This document shows positions 1-8,533 of a stretch of DNA of 64,000 nucleotides, one piece after another; position 1 is the first letter of the stretch, and every line of letters begins with the position of its first letter. The notes beneath the pieces are model-generated. The model ran no database searches. It saw only the letters and a list, made by a program, of their open reading frames with translations, and was not told the origin of the DNA. Source of the stretch: Paraburkholderia dioscoreae (GTDB lineage Bacteria; Pseudomonadota; Gammaproteobacteria; Burkholderiales; Burkholderiaceae). The stretch is from contig NZ_LR699553.1 of NCBI RefSeq assembly GCF_902459535.1, forward strand, positions 1,426,001 through 1,490,000, written 5' to 3'. The translations under genes were made by a program, and so were the position numbers.

Positions 1-112
1 CCCCAGGAGGACTTCTTCCGCACGTCCCCAGAAGGGTCGCCATCCATGGTGTCATCCGTTGCGAACGGGCAGACCCACGAACGGCGCGCGGGGCGCTCGC
101 GGCGTGATTCGA

Positions 113-592
113 TCAGGACTCGACCGAACCCATTGCGGTTTGCTGATAGTTCTGGATACCGACCTTGTCGATCAGGTCGATCTGGGTTTCGAGCCAGTCG
201 ATGTGTTCTTCAGTGTCGTCGAGAATTTTCGTGAAGATTTCGCGCGAGACGAAATCACGCACCGATTCGCAATACACAATGGCTTCCTTGCAGGTGCCCT
301 GCGAAATCTGTTCGAGCTTCAGATCGCATTCGAGGATCTCTTTCGTTTCCTCACCGATCAGCAGCTTGTGCAGATCTTGCAGGTTCGGCAGACCGTCGAG
401 CATGAAAATGCGTTCGATGAGCCAGTCGGCATGTTTCATTTCGCCGATCGATTCGTCATATTCATGCTTGCCGAGTTTGTCGAGACCCCAGTGCTTGTAC
501 ATCCGCGCGTGCAGGAAGTACTGGTTGATCGCAGTCAACTCGTTCTTCAGTTGCGCGTTGAGGTACTCGATAACTTTCTTGTCGCCTTGCAT
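113..592 (-). CDS. bfr: Bacterioferritin
   Basis: Cytoplasmic haem-containing ferritin that oxidises Fe(II) and stores iron in a 24-mer. The 159-residue product matches the usual family length (about 158). Dinuclear-iron ligands are visible at E18, E51 and H54, with the haem-binding Met at M52 inside the EMKHAD motif, and the C-terminal half carries the EEHIDWLE motif (E127/H130 type). An upstream in-frame extension exists, but the start at 592 is chosen because AGGAA lies about 8 bases upstream and residue 1 then aligns with known Bfr. It stands alone, downstream of the fumarase gene on the same strand and separated from it by a terminator. No bacterioferritin-associated ferredoxin is visible. 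High confidence. Confidence 0.96.
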   Translation of the reverse strand: MQGDKKVIEYLNAQLKNELTAINQYFLHARMYKHWGLDKLGKHEYDESIGEMKHADWLIERIFMLDGLPNLQDLHKLLIGEETKEILECDLKLEQISQGTCKEAIVYCESVRDFVSREIFTKILDDTEEHIDWLETQIDLIDKVGIQNYQQTAMGSVES

Positions 593-722
593 GGTATTTC
601 CTTTTGGGGAATTTGAATTTTCAACAACAATAAACGCCATACCTGAAAAAGCCAAGGAAACAGAAGTATCTTTTGACATTGTTTCGGGTATTGCCTGTCG
701 CGTTGGCATTGCGCGCGGCAAC

Positions 723-748
723 AAAAAAGCCGGGACCGCGGTCCCGGC
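723..748 (-). terminator. Intrinsic terminator of the fumarase gene
   Basis: A perfect 20-nt GC-rich palindrome (positions 729-748, 10-bp arms) is followed, reading the minus strand, by a run of six T. It lies 34 bases past the fumarase stop codon and upstream of bfr, so it should end the fumarase transcript and insulate bfr. Confidence 0.85.
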
Positions 749-781
749 TCTTCGACAGGCGTGACAGGCGTTAGCAGCGAA

Positions 782-2305
782 TCAAACCGTCGCGACCGGA
801 ATCTTGCCGATTTTGGCCTGCCATTCCTTCGGGCCGGTCTGGTGAACGGAGGTGCCGCTCGAATCGACGGCCACGGTGACCGGCATGTCCTGTACGTCGA
901 ACTCGTAGATCGCTTCCATGCCGAGGTCTTCGAACGCGAGAACCTTCGCGCTGCGAATCGCTTTCGACACGAGGTACGCGGCGCCGCCCACGGCCATCAG
1001 ATAAGCGGCCTTGTGCTTCCTGATCGCCTCGATCGCGACGGGGCCGCGCTCGGCTTTGCCGATCATCGAAATCAGGCCGGTTTGCGCCAGCATCATCTCG
1101 GTGAACTTGTCCATGCGCGTTGCCGTGGTCGGGCCAGCGGGACCGACGGCTTCATCGCGCACCGGATCGACCGGGCCGACGTAGTAAATCACGCGGTTCG
1201 TGAAGTCGACCGGCAGCTTTTCGCCCTTTGCCAGCATGTCGGCAATGCGCTTGTGAGCAGCGTCGCGGCCCGTCAACATCTTGCCCGACAACAGCAGCGT
1301 CTGGCCCGGCGTCCACGCAGCGACTTCTTCCGGCGTGAGCGTGTTCAGATCGACACGCTTGCTCTTCTCCGTGTCCGGCTCCCAATGCACCTTCGGCCAT
1401 GCGTCGAGCGACGGCGCCTCGAGTTTGGCGGCGCCCGAGCCATCTAGCGTGAAGTGCGCGTGACGCGTGGCCGCGCAGTTCGGGATGATCGCAACCGGCT
1501 TGGACGCGGCGTGCGTCGGCGCGGCCATGATCTTCACGTCGAGCACCGTGGCGAGACCGCCGAGACCCTGCGCGCCGATCCCGAGCGCGTTGACCTTCTC
1601 GTGCAGCTCCACGCGCAGTTCTTCGATCCAGTCCTGCGGGCCGCGTGCGATCACGTCCTGAATGTCGATCGGATCCATCAGCGATTCCTTCGCCATCACC
1701 ATCGCTTTCTCAGCGGTGCCGCCGATGCCGATGCCGAGCATGCCCGGCGGGCACCAGCCCGCGCCCATGGTCGGCACGGTCTTCAGAACCCAGTCGACGA
1801 TTGAATCCGACGGATTCAGCATCGCGAACTTCGACTTGTTTTCCGAACCGCCGCCCTTGGCGGCGACCTGCACGTCGACCGTATTGCCCGGCACGATCTC
1901 GTAGTGGATCACGGCGGGTGTATTGTCTTTCGTGTTCTTGCGGGCGCCTTCCGGCGGATTCACGATCGACGCGCGCAGCACATTGTCCGGGTTCAGATAA
2001 CCGCGGCGCACGCCTTCGTTGATCATGTCGGTGACGCCCATCGTCGCGCCGTCCCAACGCACGTCCATGCCGACCTTCACGAACACCGTGACGATGCCGG
2101 TGTCCTGGCAGATCGGGCGCTTGCCTTCGGCGCACATGCGGCTGTTGGTGAGAATCTGCGCGATGGCGTCTTTCGCGGCGGGGCTCTGTTCGAGCTCGTA
2201 GGCGCGGCCCAAGGCCTGGATGTAGTCGAGCGGATGGTAATAGCTGATGTACTGAAGCGAATCAGCAATGCTCTGGATCAGATCTTCCTGTTTGATGACG
2301 GTCAT
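782..2305 (-). CDS. fumA: Fumarate hydratase, class I ([4Fe-4S])
   Basis: TCA-cycle enzyme interconverting fumarate and malate in the cytoplasm. The 507-residue length and layout fit the single-chain FumA/FumB type: an N-terminal catalytic domain with cluster-candidate cysteines in RMCAEGKRPICQDTG, GWCPPGMLG and PNCAATRHAH, then a C-terminal swivel domain (LLSGKMLTGRDAAHKRI and the VGPAGPTTATRMD loop). The oxygen-sensitive class I enzyme differs from the FumC type, which is not in the window. The ATG at 2305 is the natural start, although no strong ribosome site is visible. It is transcribed towards bfr and closed by the terminator at 723-748. The UPF0114 gene ends 54 bases upstream on the same strand and could be co-transcribed. 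Confidence 0.96.
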   Translation of the reverse strand: MTVIKQEDLIQSIADSLQYISYYHPLDYIQALGRAYELEQSPAAKDAIAQILTNSRMCAEGKRPICQDTGIVTVFVKVGMDVRWDGATMGVTDMINEGVRRGYLNPDNVLRASIVNPPEGARKNTKDNTPAVIHYEIVPGNTVDVQVAAKGGGSENKSKFAMLNPSDSIVDWVLKTVPTMGAGWCPPGMLGIGIGGTAEKAMVMAKESLMDPIDIQDVIARGPQDWIEELRVELHEKVNALGIGAQGLGGLATVLDVKIMAAPTHAASKPVAIIPNCAATRHAHFTLDGSGAAKLEAPSLDAWPKVHWEPDTEKSKRVDLNTLTPEEVAAWTPGQTLLLSGKMLTGRDAAHKRIADMLAKGEKLPVDFTNRVIYYVGPVDPVRDEAVGPAGPTTATRMDKFTEMMLAQTGLISMIGKAERGPVAIEAIRKHKAAYLMAVGGAAYLVSKAIRSAKVLAFEDLGMEAIYEFDVQDMPVTVAVDSSGTSVHQTGPKEWQAKIGKIPVATV

Positions 2306-2359
2306 GGCTAGCTCAGTGGAGACAGGGGCGCTTGTTGTCGGACACGCGGGACAGCGCGG

Positions 2360-2971
2360 TCAGTCGTGCGCCTTCAGGGGAGTGGAACCTTTAACGGCAG
2401 CCACGGCGTGCAGCACCGCGGGCTCTTCGAAATGCTTGGGATGCGTATGCGTGGTGAGGCGGTCGACCAGTGCCATCACGACTGCCGAGACGAGGAACGC
2501 CACGTGGATGATCACCTGCCACATGATCGTATGCGTGGAATTCTGATCGGGGCTGATGAACGTCTTCAGCAGATGGATCGACGAGATGCTGATCAGCGCC
2601 ATCGACAATTTGACTTTGAGCACGCCGGCGTTCACATGGTCGAGCCATTCCGGTTCGTCCGGATGACCCTCCACGCCGAGGCGCGACACGAACGTTTCAT
2701 ACCCGCCGATGATCACCATGATCAGCAGGTTCGAGATCATGACCACGTCGATCAGGCCGAGCACGACCAGCATGATGTTGGTTTCGTCGAGCGTTAGCGA
2801 TGCCGTGACGAGGTGCCAGACTTCCTTGAGGAAGAGCACGACGTAGACGGCCTGCGCCACGATCAGACCGAGATAGAGCGGCACTTGCAGCCAGCGGCTC
2901 ATAAAGATGATGGCGGGCAGCGGGCGCATGGGGCGGCGCTGTTGGGCGGAGTCGGGTCGCGGAGCGGACAT
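2360..2971 (-). CDS. UPF0114 / TIGR00645 (YqhA-like) membrane protein
   Basis: Inner-membrane protein of unknown function, 203 residues. About three to four hydrophobic helices are visible (residues about 25-50, 65-88, 125-140 and 155-175), and the family-typical stretches VMISNLLIMVIIGGYETFVS and KLSMALISISSIHLL are present. Start: the ATG at 2971; an upstream TTG adds only two residues. It lies directly upstream of fumarase on the same strand. It marks the last core gene before the T3SS island. The family assignment is confident; no function is known. Confidence 0.88.
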   Translation of the reverse strand: MSAPRPDSAQQRRPMRPLPAIIFMSRWLQVPLYLGLIVAQAVYVVLFLKEVWHLVTASLTLDETNIMLVVLGLIDVVMISNLLIMVIIGGYETFVSRLGVEGHPDEPEWLDHVNAGVLKVKLSMALISISSIHLLKTFISPDQNSTHTIMWQVIIHVAFLVSAVVMALVDRLTTHTHPKHFEEPAVLHAVAAVKGSTPLKAHD

Positions 2972-3427
2972 GGGCAAGAGTCAGATGAAACGCAGGTGTC
3001 GGAACACGGACCAGATGCGCCGGGCCGGAATGCGCGAGACGCAATATACAAATACGCACGCCGATCAGGCACGCAGATCAGGCAAACCAGGCGCGGACGG
3101 CGCGGTGCACAGACACGGGAGGCCGCAAAGGCAAAAGCTCGTGTCAGGCGCGCTATTGTACAGCGTCGGGTAAATTTGCTGCATTGCGGCGGGCAGGGTG
3201 CGCGGCGGGGCGGGAGGAGGCGCAGATCAATAGCCGTTGTGCCGACGCTACGCGTACGGTATGGGGAGCAGGCGCCGTTTTCGCAGAGCGTTGATTGCGT
3301 CGAAAAGGCAGGCCGGGCTCTCGTGCCAACGGCGGATGACAGCCGCGGATGACAGCCGACCTCCGCGGGCGCGTCCACAGCGATGTGGCGACGGGCGTTG
3401 CGGTGGTCGGCTGCGTTCGCCGCTACG
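2972..3427. other. Intergenic gap at the left edge of the T3SS island
   Basis: 456 bases between two minus-strand genes. Open frames here are GC-driven shadows without a ribosome site or recognisable protein sequence. The stretch holds the promoter region of the UPF0114 gene at its left end. I see no tRNA, att repeat or transposase that would mark an insertion point. Confidence 0.5.
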
Positions 3428-3820
3428 TCAAGCGGCGCCGCCTCCTGGTGCACCGGTGGTGCCCAGCAACGGCGCGATCAGGCTCGTGATCTGCGGCGCA
3501 ATCTGTGATACGGCCGAGGCTATCGCGTTGACGATGTTCCCGATCAACCCACCGCCCTGCGAAGGGTCCGCGCCGCCTGTTTGCTCCGTCGTGTTTTGTT
3601 GCTGCCTGAGCATGCCGTTGTCCATTGCCGCCGGGTGATAGGGGCGCCATGCAGCCCTCGCGGAACCGGACTGCATATCGTCGCCGGCATTGTGAGTGTG
3701 CTCCGTGGAAAATGCCCGGACCGAAGTGAAATCAGTGCGGTTCTGCGGTTCGTTGCGTGCTGCCATGTTGCCCGCATCGAACTGCATGCTGTTGTTGCCG
3801 ATTCTGTTGATCGCGTTCAT
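3428..3820 (-). CDS. Small candidate T3SS-secreted protein (unknown)
   Basis: 130-residue protein not recognised by name. The N-terminal 90 residues are polar and rich in N, Q, S and H, and contain no predicted helix-breaking hydrophobic core. The C-terminal 40 residues carry a Gly-flanked hydrophobic/amphipathic stretch (GGGLIGNIVNAIASAVSQIA, then SLIAPLLG) and end in GAPGGGAA. A small, Cys-free, Gly-rich, heat-stable-looking protein next to a hrp-type cluster resembles harpins or small translocator components, but I see no sequence signature that proves it. Start: ATG at 3820 with AGGA about 10 bases upstream; a TTG at 3829 is possible. Its first residues (MNAINRI) echo the MNPINTA of the needle-protein candidate. 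Confidence 0.6.
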   Translation of the reverse strand: MNAINRIGNNSMQFDAGNMAARNEPQNRTDFTSVRAFSTEHTHNAGDDMQSGSARAAWRPYHPAAMDNGMLRQQQNTTEQTGGADPSQGGGLIGNIVNAIASAVSQIAPQITSLIAPLLGTTGAPGGGAA

Positions 3821-3963
3821 CGTCGTCAAATCCTAAAATCAGGTAAGAGGAAAAATGCATGCGGATAGCTGTTTTCTCGGAAATTGCTGAATCAGCTTCC
3901 GGATGCCTGACATGCGGAAATGTATAAATCAAATTTGGCTGTTTTCTATTAATCTCCTGTAGT

Positions 3964-4416
3964 TTATCCAAGCTGGCCAACGGACACATCCGGATCGATT
4001 AAATCCAGATCGATCGGGTGTTTTCTATCCAGTAATTGGGTGACGCAGATTATTCTGACAAAGCCGGTGAAATTACAGATGGCTTCCTGAGTCAGATCAA
4101 TTTCAAGTGCCCATCTGGAAATCAGTTTTCCTACAGTCACAGATTCCTGGCGTGCGATTTCTTCGATGATTCGCCAATACACTTCCTCGAGCCGTAGACA
4201 GGTTGCCAGCCCGTTGATTCTGACGGAGCGTTGCCGCGGCTTGGCGAGCTGCGGGGTGAAATTGCAATACCGTGTCATCCGCATGTGCTTACACGTGTAG
4301 GAATACGGGAATGGAGTGCCTCCATTACGGCAGTGAATGTCCTGATGCATTTCAAGATAGCCATGCATCTGCGACGTGAGTCGCGCGGGTTGTTTCTCAT
4401 GTTCGGATGAGTCCAA
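3964..4416 (-). CDS. Ribbon-helix-helix regulator, divergent from sctC
   Basis: Up to 150 residues. The central part (about residues 63-130) matches the RHH_4-type ribbon-helix-helix layout: RSVRINGLATCLRLEEVYW (beta strand and first helix) followed by IIEEIARQESVTVGKLISRW and a tail ending in TGFVRIICVTQLL. Such proteins are usually small DNA-binding regulators. The start is uncertain: the longest frame opens at a TTG (4416), and internal ATGs at about residues 17, 45 and 47 lack clear ribosome sites, so the N-terminal 50 residues may not be translated. It is transcribed away from sctC across 283 bases that hold a perfect palindrome (4535-4551), so control of the T3SS operon and of itself is a reasonable inference. 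Confidence 0.62.
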   Translation of the reverse strand: MDSSEHEKQPARLTSQMHGYLEMHQDIHCRNGGTPFPYSYTCKHMRMTRYCNFTPQLAKPRQRSVRINGLATCLRLEEVYWRIIEEIARQESVTVGKLISRWALEIDLTQEAICNFTGFVRIICVTQLLDRKHPIDLDLIDPDVSVGQLG

Positions 4417-4534
4417 GTGGCGGCTAGTCCATCTTCTCTCCGCAATAATCCGACTTGGTCATAAAGATGTATGACGTTTCACTTAGCGCATCGCCTTATT
4501 TTCGGGATATGCGAACCGAATATGTCGATTGAGA

Positions 4535-4566
4535 GCGCATGAATCATGCGCATTGGCTTTGCGCAT
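4535..4566. promoter_or_regulatory. Overlapping dyads between the RHH gene and sctC
   Basis: GCGCATGA-A-TCATGCGC (4535-4551) is a perfect 8+1+8 palindrome. Its right half overlaps a second dyad, ATGCGCA-N7-TGCGCAT (4546-4566). Three GCGCAT half-sites therefore lie in 32 bases, about 135 bases upstream of the sctC start. This is operator-like; the binding factor is unknown, and the adjacent ribbon-helix-helix protein is one candidate. Confidence 0.5.
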
Positions 4567-4699
4567 ACTTGATAAAAATCGGCTGGATTGGTCGCGCTTC
4601 AAATGAACATATGGCGTCATGCATATATATGACCATCAGCGGTGTCGGCGCGATTAAATTTCACTGACGTAATCAATGCAACGTAGCCAGGAATTTTCA

Positions 4700-6829
4700 A
4701 TGCTTATCATGAGCCGAAATGGTTCGCCCAATAAGAAGGGTGGCGGCGGACCGCAGTTCTTGCCATCGTGCGCGACGGGTGCCGCCATGTTTCAGGTGGC
4801 GGGTCAGCTTGCGCTGGCCTGGGCGGTGTTTCTGGCCCCCGAGGCTGAGGCCGCTACGCCTGTCTGGCACGGCGCACCGATCCACTATGCCGCGAACGGC
4901 GCGCCGTTGCCGGACGTGTTGCGCGACGTGCTCGCGGTGGAAGGGCTGTCCGCGGACATCGCCCGCGACGTGAAGGGCGTGGTCAACGGCCGTTTCGACG
5001 ACACGCCCGGCAACGTCTTCATGCAGTTGGTCGAGGCTTACGGCCTTGTCTGGTATTTCGACGGCAAGGCGATGCACGTCGCAACCGCCGCAGGAGTGCG
5101 CAGCCAGGTGATCCCGTTTGCGCCGATGACCCGCGAAGCGGTTGCGTCGTTGCTGCGCAACCTCGATCTGGACGACCCGCGCCTGCCGATCAGGTACTCC
5201 GCGACGACCGCGAAGGTCGCCGGCCCGGTGGCTTTTGTCGACGCCGTGGCCGAGGCGATCGACAAGGCGCAGCGGCAGAGCACCGCGGAGCCGTCGTTCG
5301 ACCAGACCGAGATTCGCATTTTCCCGCTGCGCTACGCGCAGGCGCAGGACATGCACTATACGGTGGGATCGCAGGACCAGGTGGTGCCCGGGGTGGCCTC
5401 GCTACTGCGGCGGGTCATGATGGACACCTGGCAGGCTGTCGCGCCGCGCGCGGCGGCCCGCTCACGCGCCGATGTCCGCGCCGATGCCCGCAGCGCGCGC
5501 GGCGCTCCGCCGCCGTTGCCGAGCCTGCGCGGTCTGGGTCTCGCCGGCGGCGCATCGGCCGACGGCGACAGCGCGCCGCCGCCATTGCCCGATGCGGCAA
5601 CCTCGGAGCCGGGCCGGACCGATCAGCCCAGCGCGACGCCTGCGCGACGCAACATCATCGCGGACCCGCGCACCAACTCCGTGGTGATCAACGACCTCGT
5701 GTCGATGATGCCGAACTACGAGCGCGCCATTGCGATGCTCGACCAGCCGCAAGAACTGGTCGAGATCGACGCGGTCGTGATCGACGTATCGTCGAGCGCG
5801 GCGCGCTCGCTGGGCGTGGCGTGGGGCGGATCGAACGGGCGGGTCAGCGCGGCGTCGGGGACCATCAACTCGCCGTTGACTTTCGGTGCGCCGGCTCTCG
5901 CGACCGCGGCCGGCGTGGCGAGCGGACTGAATCTCGCCACTCTGGTCGGCAATTCGGCGCAATACCTGTTCGCGCAGATCCACGCGCTGGAAGACGCCGG
6001 CCAGGCCCGTGTGCTGTCGAGTCCGCAAGTCCTCACGCTGAACAATATGGAAGCGGTGCTGACTTCGCACAGCTCGGTTTATGTGCGGGTGGCGGGCAAC
6101 CAGGACGTCGACCTCTACAACATCGACACCGGTCTCACGCTGAAGGTCACGCCGAGCATTGAATCGGCCGCTGAGCCGCGCCGCAATATCCGGCTCAACA
6201 TCCAGATCGACGATGGCGCGTTCAATACGTCGATGTCGGTCGACGGCATTCCGAAAGTCGACAACCATTCGATCGTCACCCAGGCGATCGTGCGCGACGG
6301 CGAGAGTCTGCTGGTCGGCGGGTATCAATATGAGCGCAGCGAAAGCACGACTTCGAAAGTGCCGGTGCTCGGCGACGTGCCTTACGTCGGCGCGTTGTTT
6401 CGCGATACCCAGACGACGCGGGAGCGGCTCGAGCGATTGATCCTGATTACACCGCGCCTGAAACGCGCGGGTGGCAATGGAGAACCGGCCAGTGGGGCGG
6501 TCACGGCGGGGCAAGCCGTGATGACCGGAGGCGCGGGGCCGGACTTTGCGCCCGCCGCCGCTTTTGCGCCCGCTGCGGGCACCGGGCCAGGATTGTCCGC
6601 GCAGGCGACACGGATGACGCCGCCGACGCTTCGAGTGGCCACCAACGTCCCGACGGCCACCACAGTCCCGGGCACCGCCAACCCGTCCGCAGCCGTCACC
6701 GCCGCGCTGCGGACGCTGCCGGCGAGCGCTGCCCCGACTGCGCCGCTGCCGTCCGCGTCGTCGCCACCGCCACTGCCCGCGTGGCAGCCGACACGCAAGA
6801 TGCCTTGGGATGACCGCCATGACCGCTGA
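4700..6829 (+). CDS. sctC: T3SS outer-membrane secretin SctC (HrcC/YscC)
   Basis: Forms the outer-membrane ring of the injectisome. The 709-residue protein has a signal peptide ending near AEA|ATP (about residue 52), N0/N1-type ring domains to about residue 220, a region with a Pro/Ala/Gly-rich insertion (about 240-310), and the secretin core from about 315 (IIADPRTNSVVINDL) to 585, including the signature LSSPQVLTLNNMEAVL and the end RLILITPRL. After the core comes an unusual Ala/Pro/Thr-rich tail of about 120 residues ending in PWDDRHDR. The start at 4700 is preferred over the ATG at 4676 because AGGA lies 7 bases upstream. First gene of the long sct run; sctD begins inside its last 20 bases. 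No separate pilotin was seen. Confidence 0.93.
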   Translation: MLIMSRNGSPNKKGGGGPQFLPSCATGAAMFQVAGQLALAWAVFLAPEAEAATPVWHGAPIHYAANGAPLPDVLRDVLAVEGLSADIARDVKGVVNGRFDDTPGNVFMQLVEAYGLVWYFDGKAMHVATAAGVRSQVIPFAPMTREAVASLLRNLDLDDPRLPIRYSATTAKVAGPVAFVDAVAEAIDKAQRQSTAEPSFDQTEIRIFPLRYAQAQDMHYTVGSQDQVVPGVASLLRRVMMDTWQAVAPRAAARSRADVRADARSARGAPPPLPSLRGLGLAGGASADGDSAPPPLPDAATSEPGRTDQPSATPARRNIIADPRTNSVVINDLVSMMPNYERAIAMLDQPQELVEIDAVVIDVSSSAARSLGVAWGGSNGRVSAASGTINSPLTFGAPALATAAGVASGLNLATLVGNSAQYLFAQIHALEDAGQARVLSSPQVLTLNNMEAVLTSHSSVYVRVAGNQDVDLYNIDTGLTLKVTPSIESAAEPRRNIRLNIQIDDGAFNTSMSVDGIPKVDNHSIVTQAIVRDGESLLVGGYQYERSESTTSKVPVLGDVPYVGALFRDTQTTRERLERLILITPRLKRAGGNGEPASGAVTAGQAVMTGGAGPDFAPAAAFAPAAGTGPGLSAQATRMTPPTLRVATNVPTATTVPGTANPSAAVTAALRTLPASAAPTAPLPSASSPPPLPAWQPTRKMPWDDRHDR

Positions 6830-7916
6830 CGCATTGATCCTCGTGACGGACGGCGTGCATACCGGCGCAAGCGTCGCGTTGTCCGCCGAAAGACCGCTGC
6901 GGATCGGCAGCGGCAGCGAAGCCGATCTGATGGTGATCGACGAAGGCGTCGAACCGCTGCACGTCACCGCCCAGTTACGCGGCGCGGCGCTCGAGTTGCT
7001 GGCTCACCAGCCCGGCGTCGCCGTGTTCGGCAGGCGCTTGCCGCCGGGGCGGCGCGTGCTGTTGCGGCGCGGCGCCTGGTTTTCGGCCGGAGCGGTGACC
7101 TTCCAGTTCGGCGGCCGTGACGCACCGACCTCGTCGATGGCGGGCGACGCTGAGTATGCCTATCTATTGCGCCACGCGCCGCTCGCTTACTGCGCGAAAC
7201 GCTGGTCCGGCGCGTCGCCGGTTGCGAAGGCGACGGTCTTTGCAGTTCCGGTGGCCTTCGTGCTGCTGGCGTGGCTGGCGTCGAATCCGGCGATGCCGGG
7301 CGCGCCGCATACAGCGCGTGGCGACGACGCGTTCCGGCTCGTGAAGACGCGTCCCGATGCGAAGTCCGGCGCGCTTGTCTACGAGGGCTACGTGCAATCG
7401 CCCGCGGATCTGGCCGCGCTAACCGCGCGGGCATGGTCGCGGCAGCGCACGCCGGTGATGCATGTGATCGTGCTCTCGCAGTTGCAGGAGCAACTCGGCG
7501 ATTTTCTCGCGCGTTATTACCGCGGCGCAGAGGTGCGGCCCGCCGAGCCTGGTGCGTTCACGGTGGTGCTGCCTGGCGCACAGGGCTTCCTGTCGCCTGA
7601 ATCATGGGATTACGCACGCGTTGCCAGACTGGCGCGCGGTGAGATCGATGGACTACGTGGGCTCGCGTTTCCCGGCCACGTACAGGAGGGCGCGAAGGTG
7701 CGCGTGCCGTTCGAGGCGCTGGGGATGAATCTGCTGTCCGGTAGCCACGCGGTCTGGCTCACCGACGCCCAGGGCGTGCGCTATTTCGTCGGCGCGCGAT
7801 TGCCTGTTGGTCGAATTACGCGAATCTCGGCCTGCGCGGCGGAGGTGACGCGCGACGATGGTTCGATCTACGAATTTCTTATGGGCGCAGTTCATGAGCC
7901 AAAAAACTGCCGCTAA
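6810..7916 (+). CDS. sctD: T3SS inner-membrane ring protein SctD
   Basis: 368-residue bitopic inner-membrane ring subunit. An N-terminal FHA-like cytoplasmic domain (LRIGSGSEADLMVID, residues about 28-45) is followed by one membrane helix at about 140-160 (ATVFAVPVAFVLLAWLAS) and a periplasmic part with ring-building motif-like segments up to the C-terminus. The position directly after sctC, with a 20-base overlap, is standard for SctD. An ATG three codons downstream is an alternative start. Assignment rests on architecture and context, since SctD sequences diverge strongly. Confidence 0.85.
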   Translation: MTAMTADALILVTDGVHTGASVALSAERPLRIGSGSEADLMVIDEGVEPLHVTAQLRGAALELLAHQPGVAVFGRRLPPGRRVLLRRGAWFSAGAVTFQFGGRDAPTSSMAGDAEYAYLLRHAPLAYCAKRWSGASPVAKATVFAVPVAFVLLAWLASNPAMPGAPHTARGDDAFRLVKTRPDAKSGALVYEGYVQSPADLAALTARAWSRQRTPVMHVIVLSQLQEQLGDFLARYYRGAEVRPAEPGAFTVVLPGAQGFLSPESWDYARVARLARGEIDGLRGLAFPGHVQEGAKVRVPFEALGMNLLSGSHAVWLTDAQGVRYFVGARLPVGRITRISACAAEVTRDDGSIYEFLMGAVHEPKNCR

Positions 7917-8151
7917 AAGCGCGCTCGGCATGTGCGGCGATTTGCCTATCGAGGCGAAGCTTGCCGAAGCCGACGGTCTCGGCCGTGAGGAAATCGTCGC
8001 CCGGTTGACGCATGAGATCGGCTGCCTCAACAGCGCATTGCCGAGCGCGTCGCCAGCGTTAAAAAAAGAAATGGTTTTGCTTGTCGAGTGTTTGTGCGCG
8101 GCTCGACAGGTGGTGGAACGAAGCGTCAGCTTCAGGAACGCGCACGATTAA
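7894..8151 (+). CDS. Small SctE-position protein (YscE-like?)
   Basis: 85-residue soluble, helical protein whose start overlaps the end of sctD by 23 bases. It contains a mid-protein helix (EEIVARLTHEIGCLNSAL) and a second helix (KKEMVLLVECLCAARQVVE). It lies between sctD and the needle-subunit candidate, which is the place of YscE, a needle co-chaperone, in Yersinia-type C-D-E-F-G order. I infer a needle-chaperone role from size, helicity and order only; no diagnostic motif is visible. The longer frame starting at 7858 would sit inside sctD and lacks a ribosome site. Confidence 0.6.
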   Translation: MSQKTAAKSALGMCGDLPIEAKLAEADGLGREEIVARLTHEIGCLNSALPSASPALKKEMVLLVECLCAARQVVERSVSFRNAHD

Positions 8152-8168
8152 GTTAAGGAATGGAAACT

Positions 8169-8516
8169 ATGAATCCAATCAATACGGCCATGTCCCCGAA
8201 TCCTGGCGGCAATGCCTTCACCGGTAACGGCGGGGTACCGGCAATGAACAAGGCCGGCGGCATTTCGACGTCGGATGTTCTCGCCGTCGTGTTGGCAAAA
8301 CTCAAACAGGACAATGACAAGGTCAGTCAACAAATGCAGCAGGTCCAGGGCGGCGGCGCGCAGCAGGGCAACGGCGCCGACAACTCGCAAGGGAATACCG
8401 ACATGCTGAAACTCCAGCAGGCGGTGACCGAGATGAACACGGATACCTCGCTCGGCACCAACATGATTCAGGGGGTGGGCGATACGCAGAAGGACACCGC
8501 GAAGGCAACCCACTAA
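8169..8516 (+). CDS. sctF: T3SS needle/pilin subunit candidate (SctF-like)
   Basis: 115 residues, no Cys, polar Gly/Asn/Gln-rich N-terminus. The C-terminal part (MLKLQQAVTEMNTDTSLGTN followed by MIQGVGDTQKD) resembles the conserved C-terminal helix of needle subunits, in which a leucine-containing helix is followed by an asparagine, a short serine-rich turn and a helix with a GDT/KD motif. It is longer than Yersinia-type needles (about 80 residues) and so also fits Hrp pilin-like filaments. Start: ATG 8169, with AAGGA 8 bases upstream; the ATG at 8160 overlaps that ribosome site. It is followed by a strong hairpin, as expected for a highly expressed filament subunit. Confidence 0.72.
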   Translation: MNPINTAMSPNPGGNAFTGNGGVPAMNKAGGISTSDVLAVVLAKLKQDNDKVSQQMQQVQGGGAQQGNGADNSQGNTDMLKLQQAVTEMNTDTSLGTNMIQGVGDTQKDTAKATH

Positions 8517-8533
8517 CGCCTCTTTAATCAGGT

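Noticed and set aside
3871..4026. GTTTTCT occurring three times (3871, 3941, 4020) upstream of the small gene and in the RHH gene
   Set aside because: Short, unevenly spaced, partly inside coding sequence; no reason to treat it as a repeat array.
5462..6967. 501-codon minus-strand open frame opposite sctC
   Set aside because: Arg-rich shadow of a clear secretin gene; no start context and no protein family.
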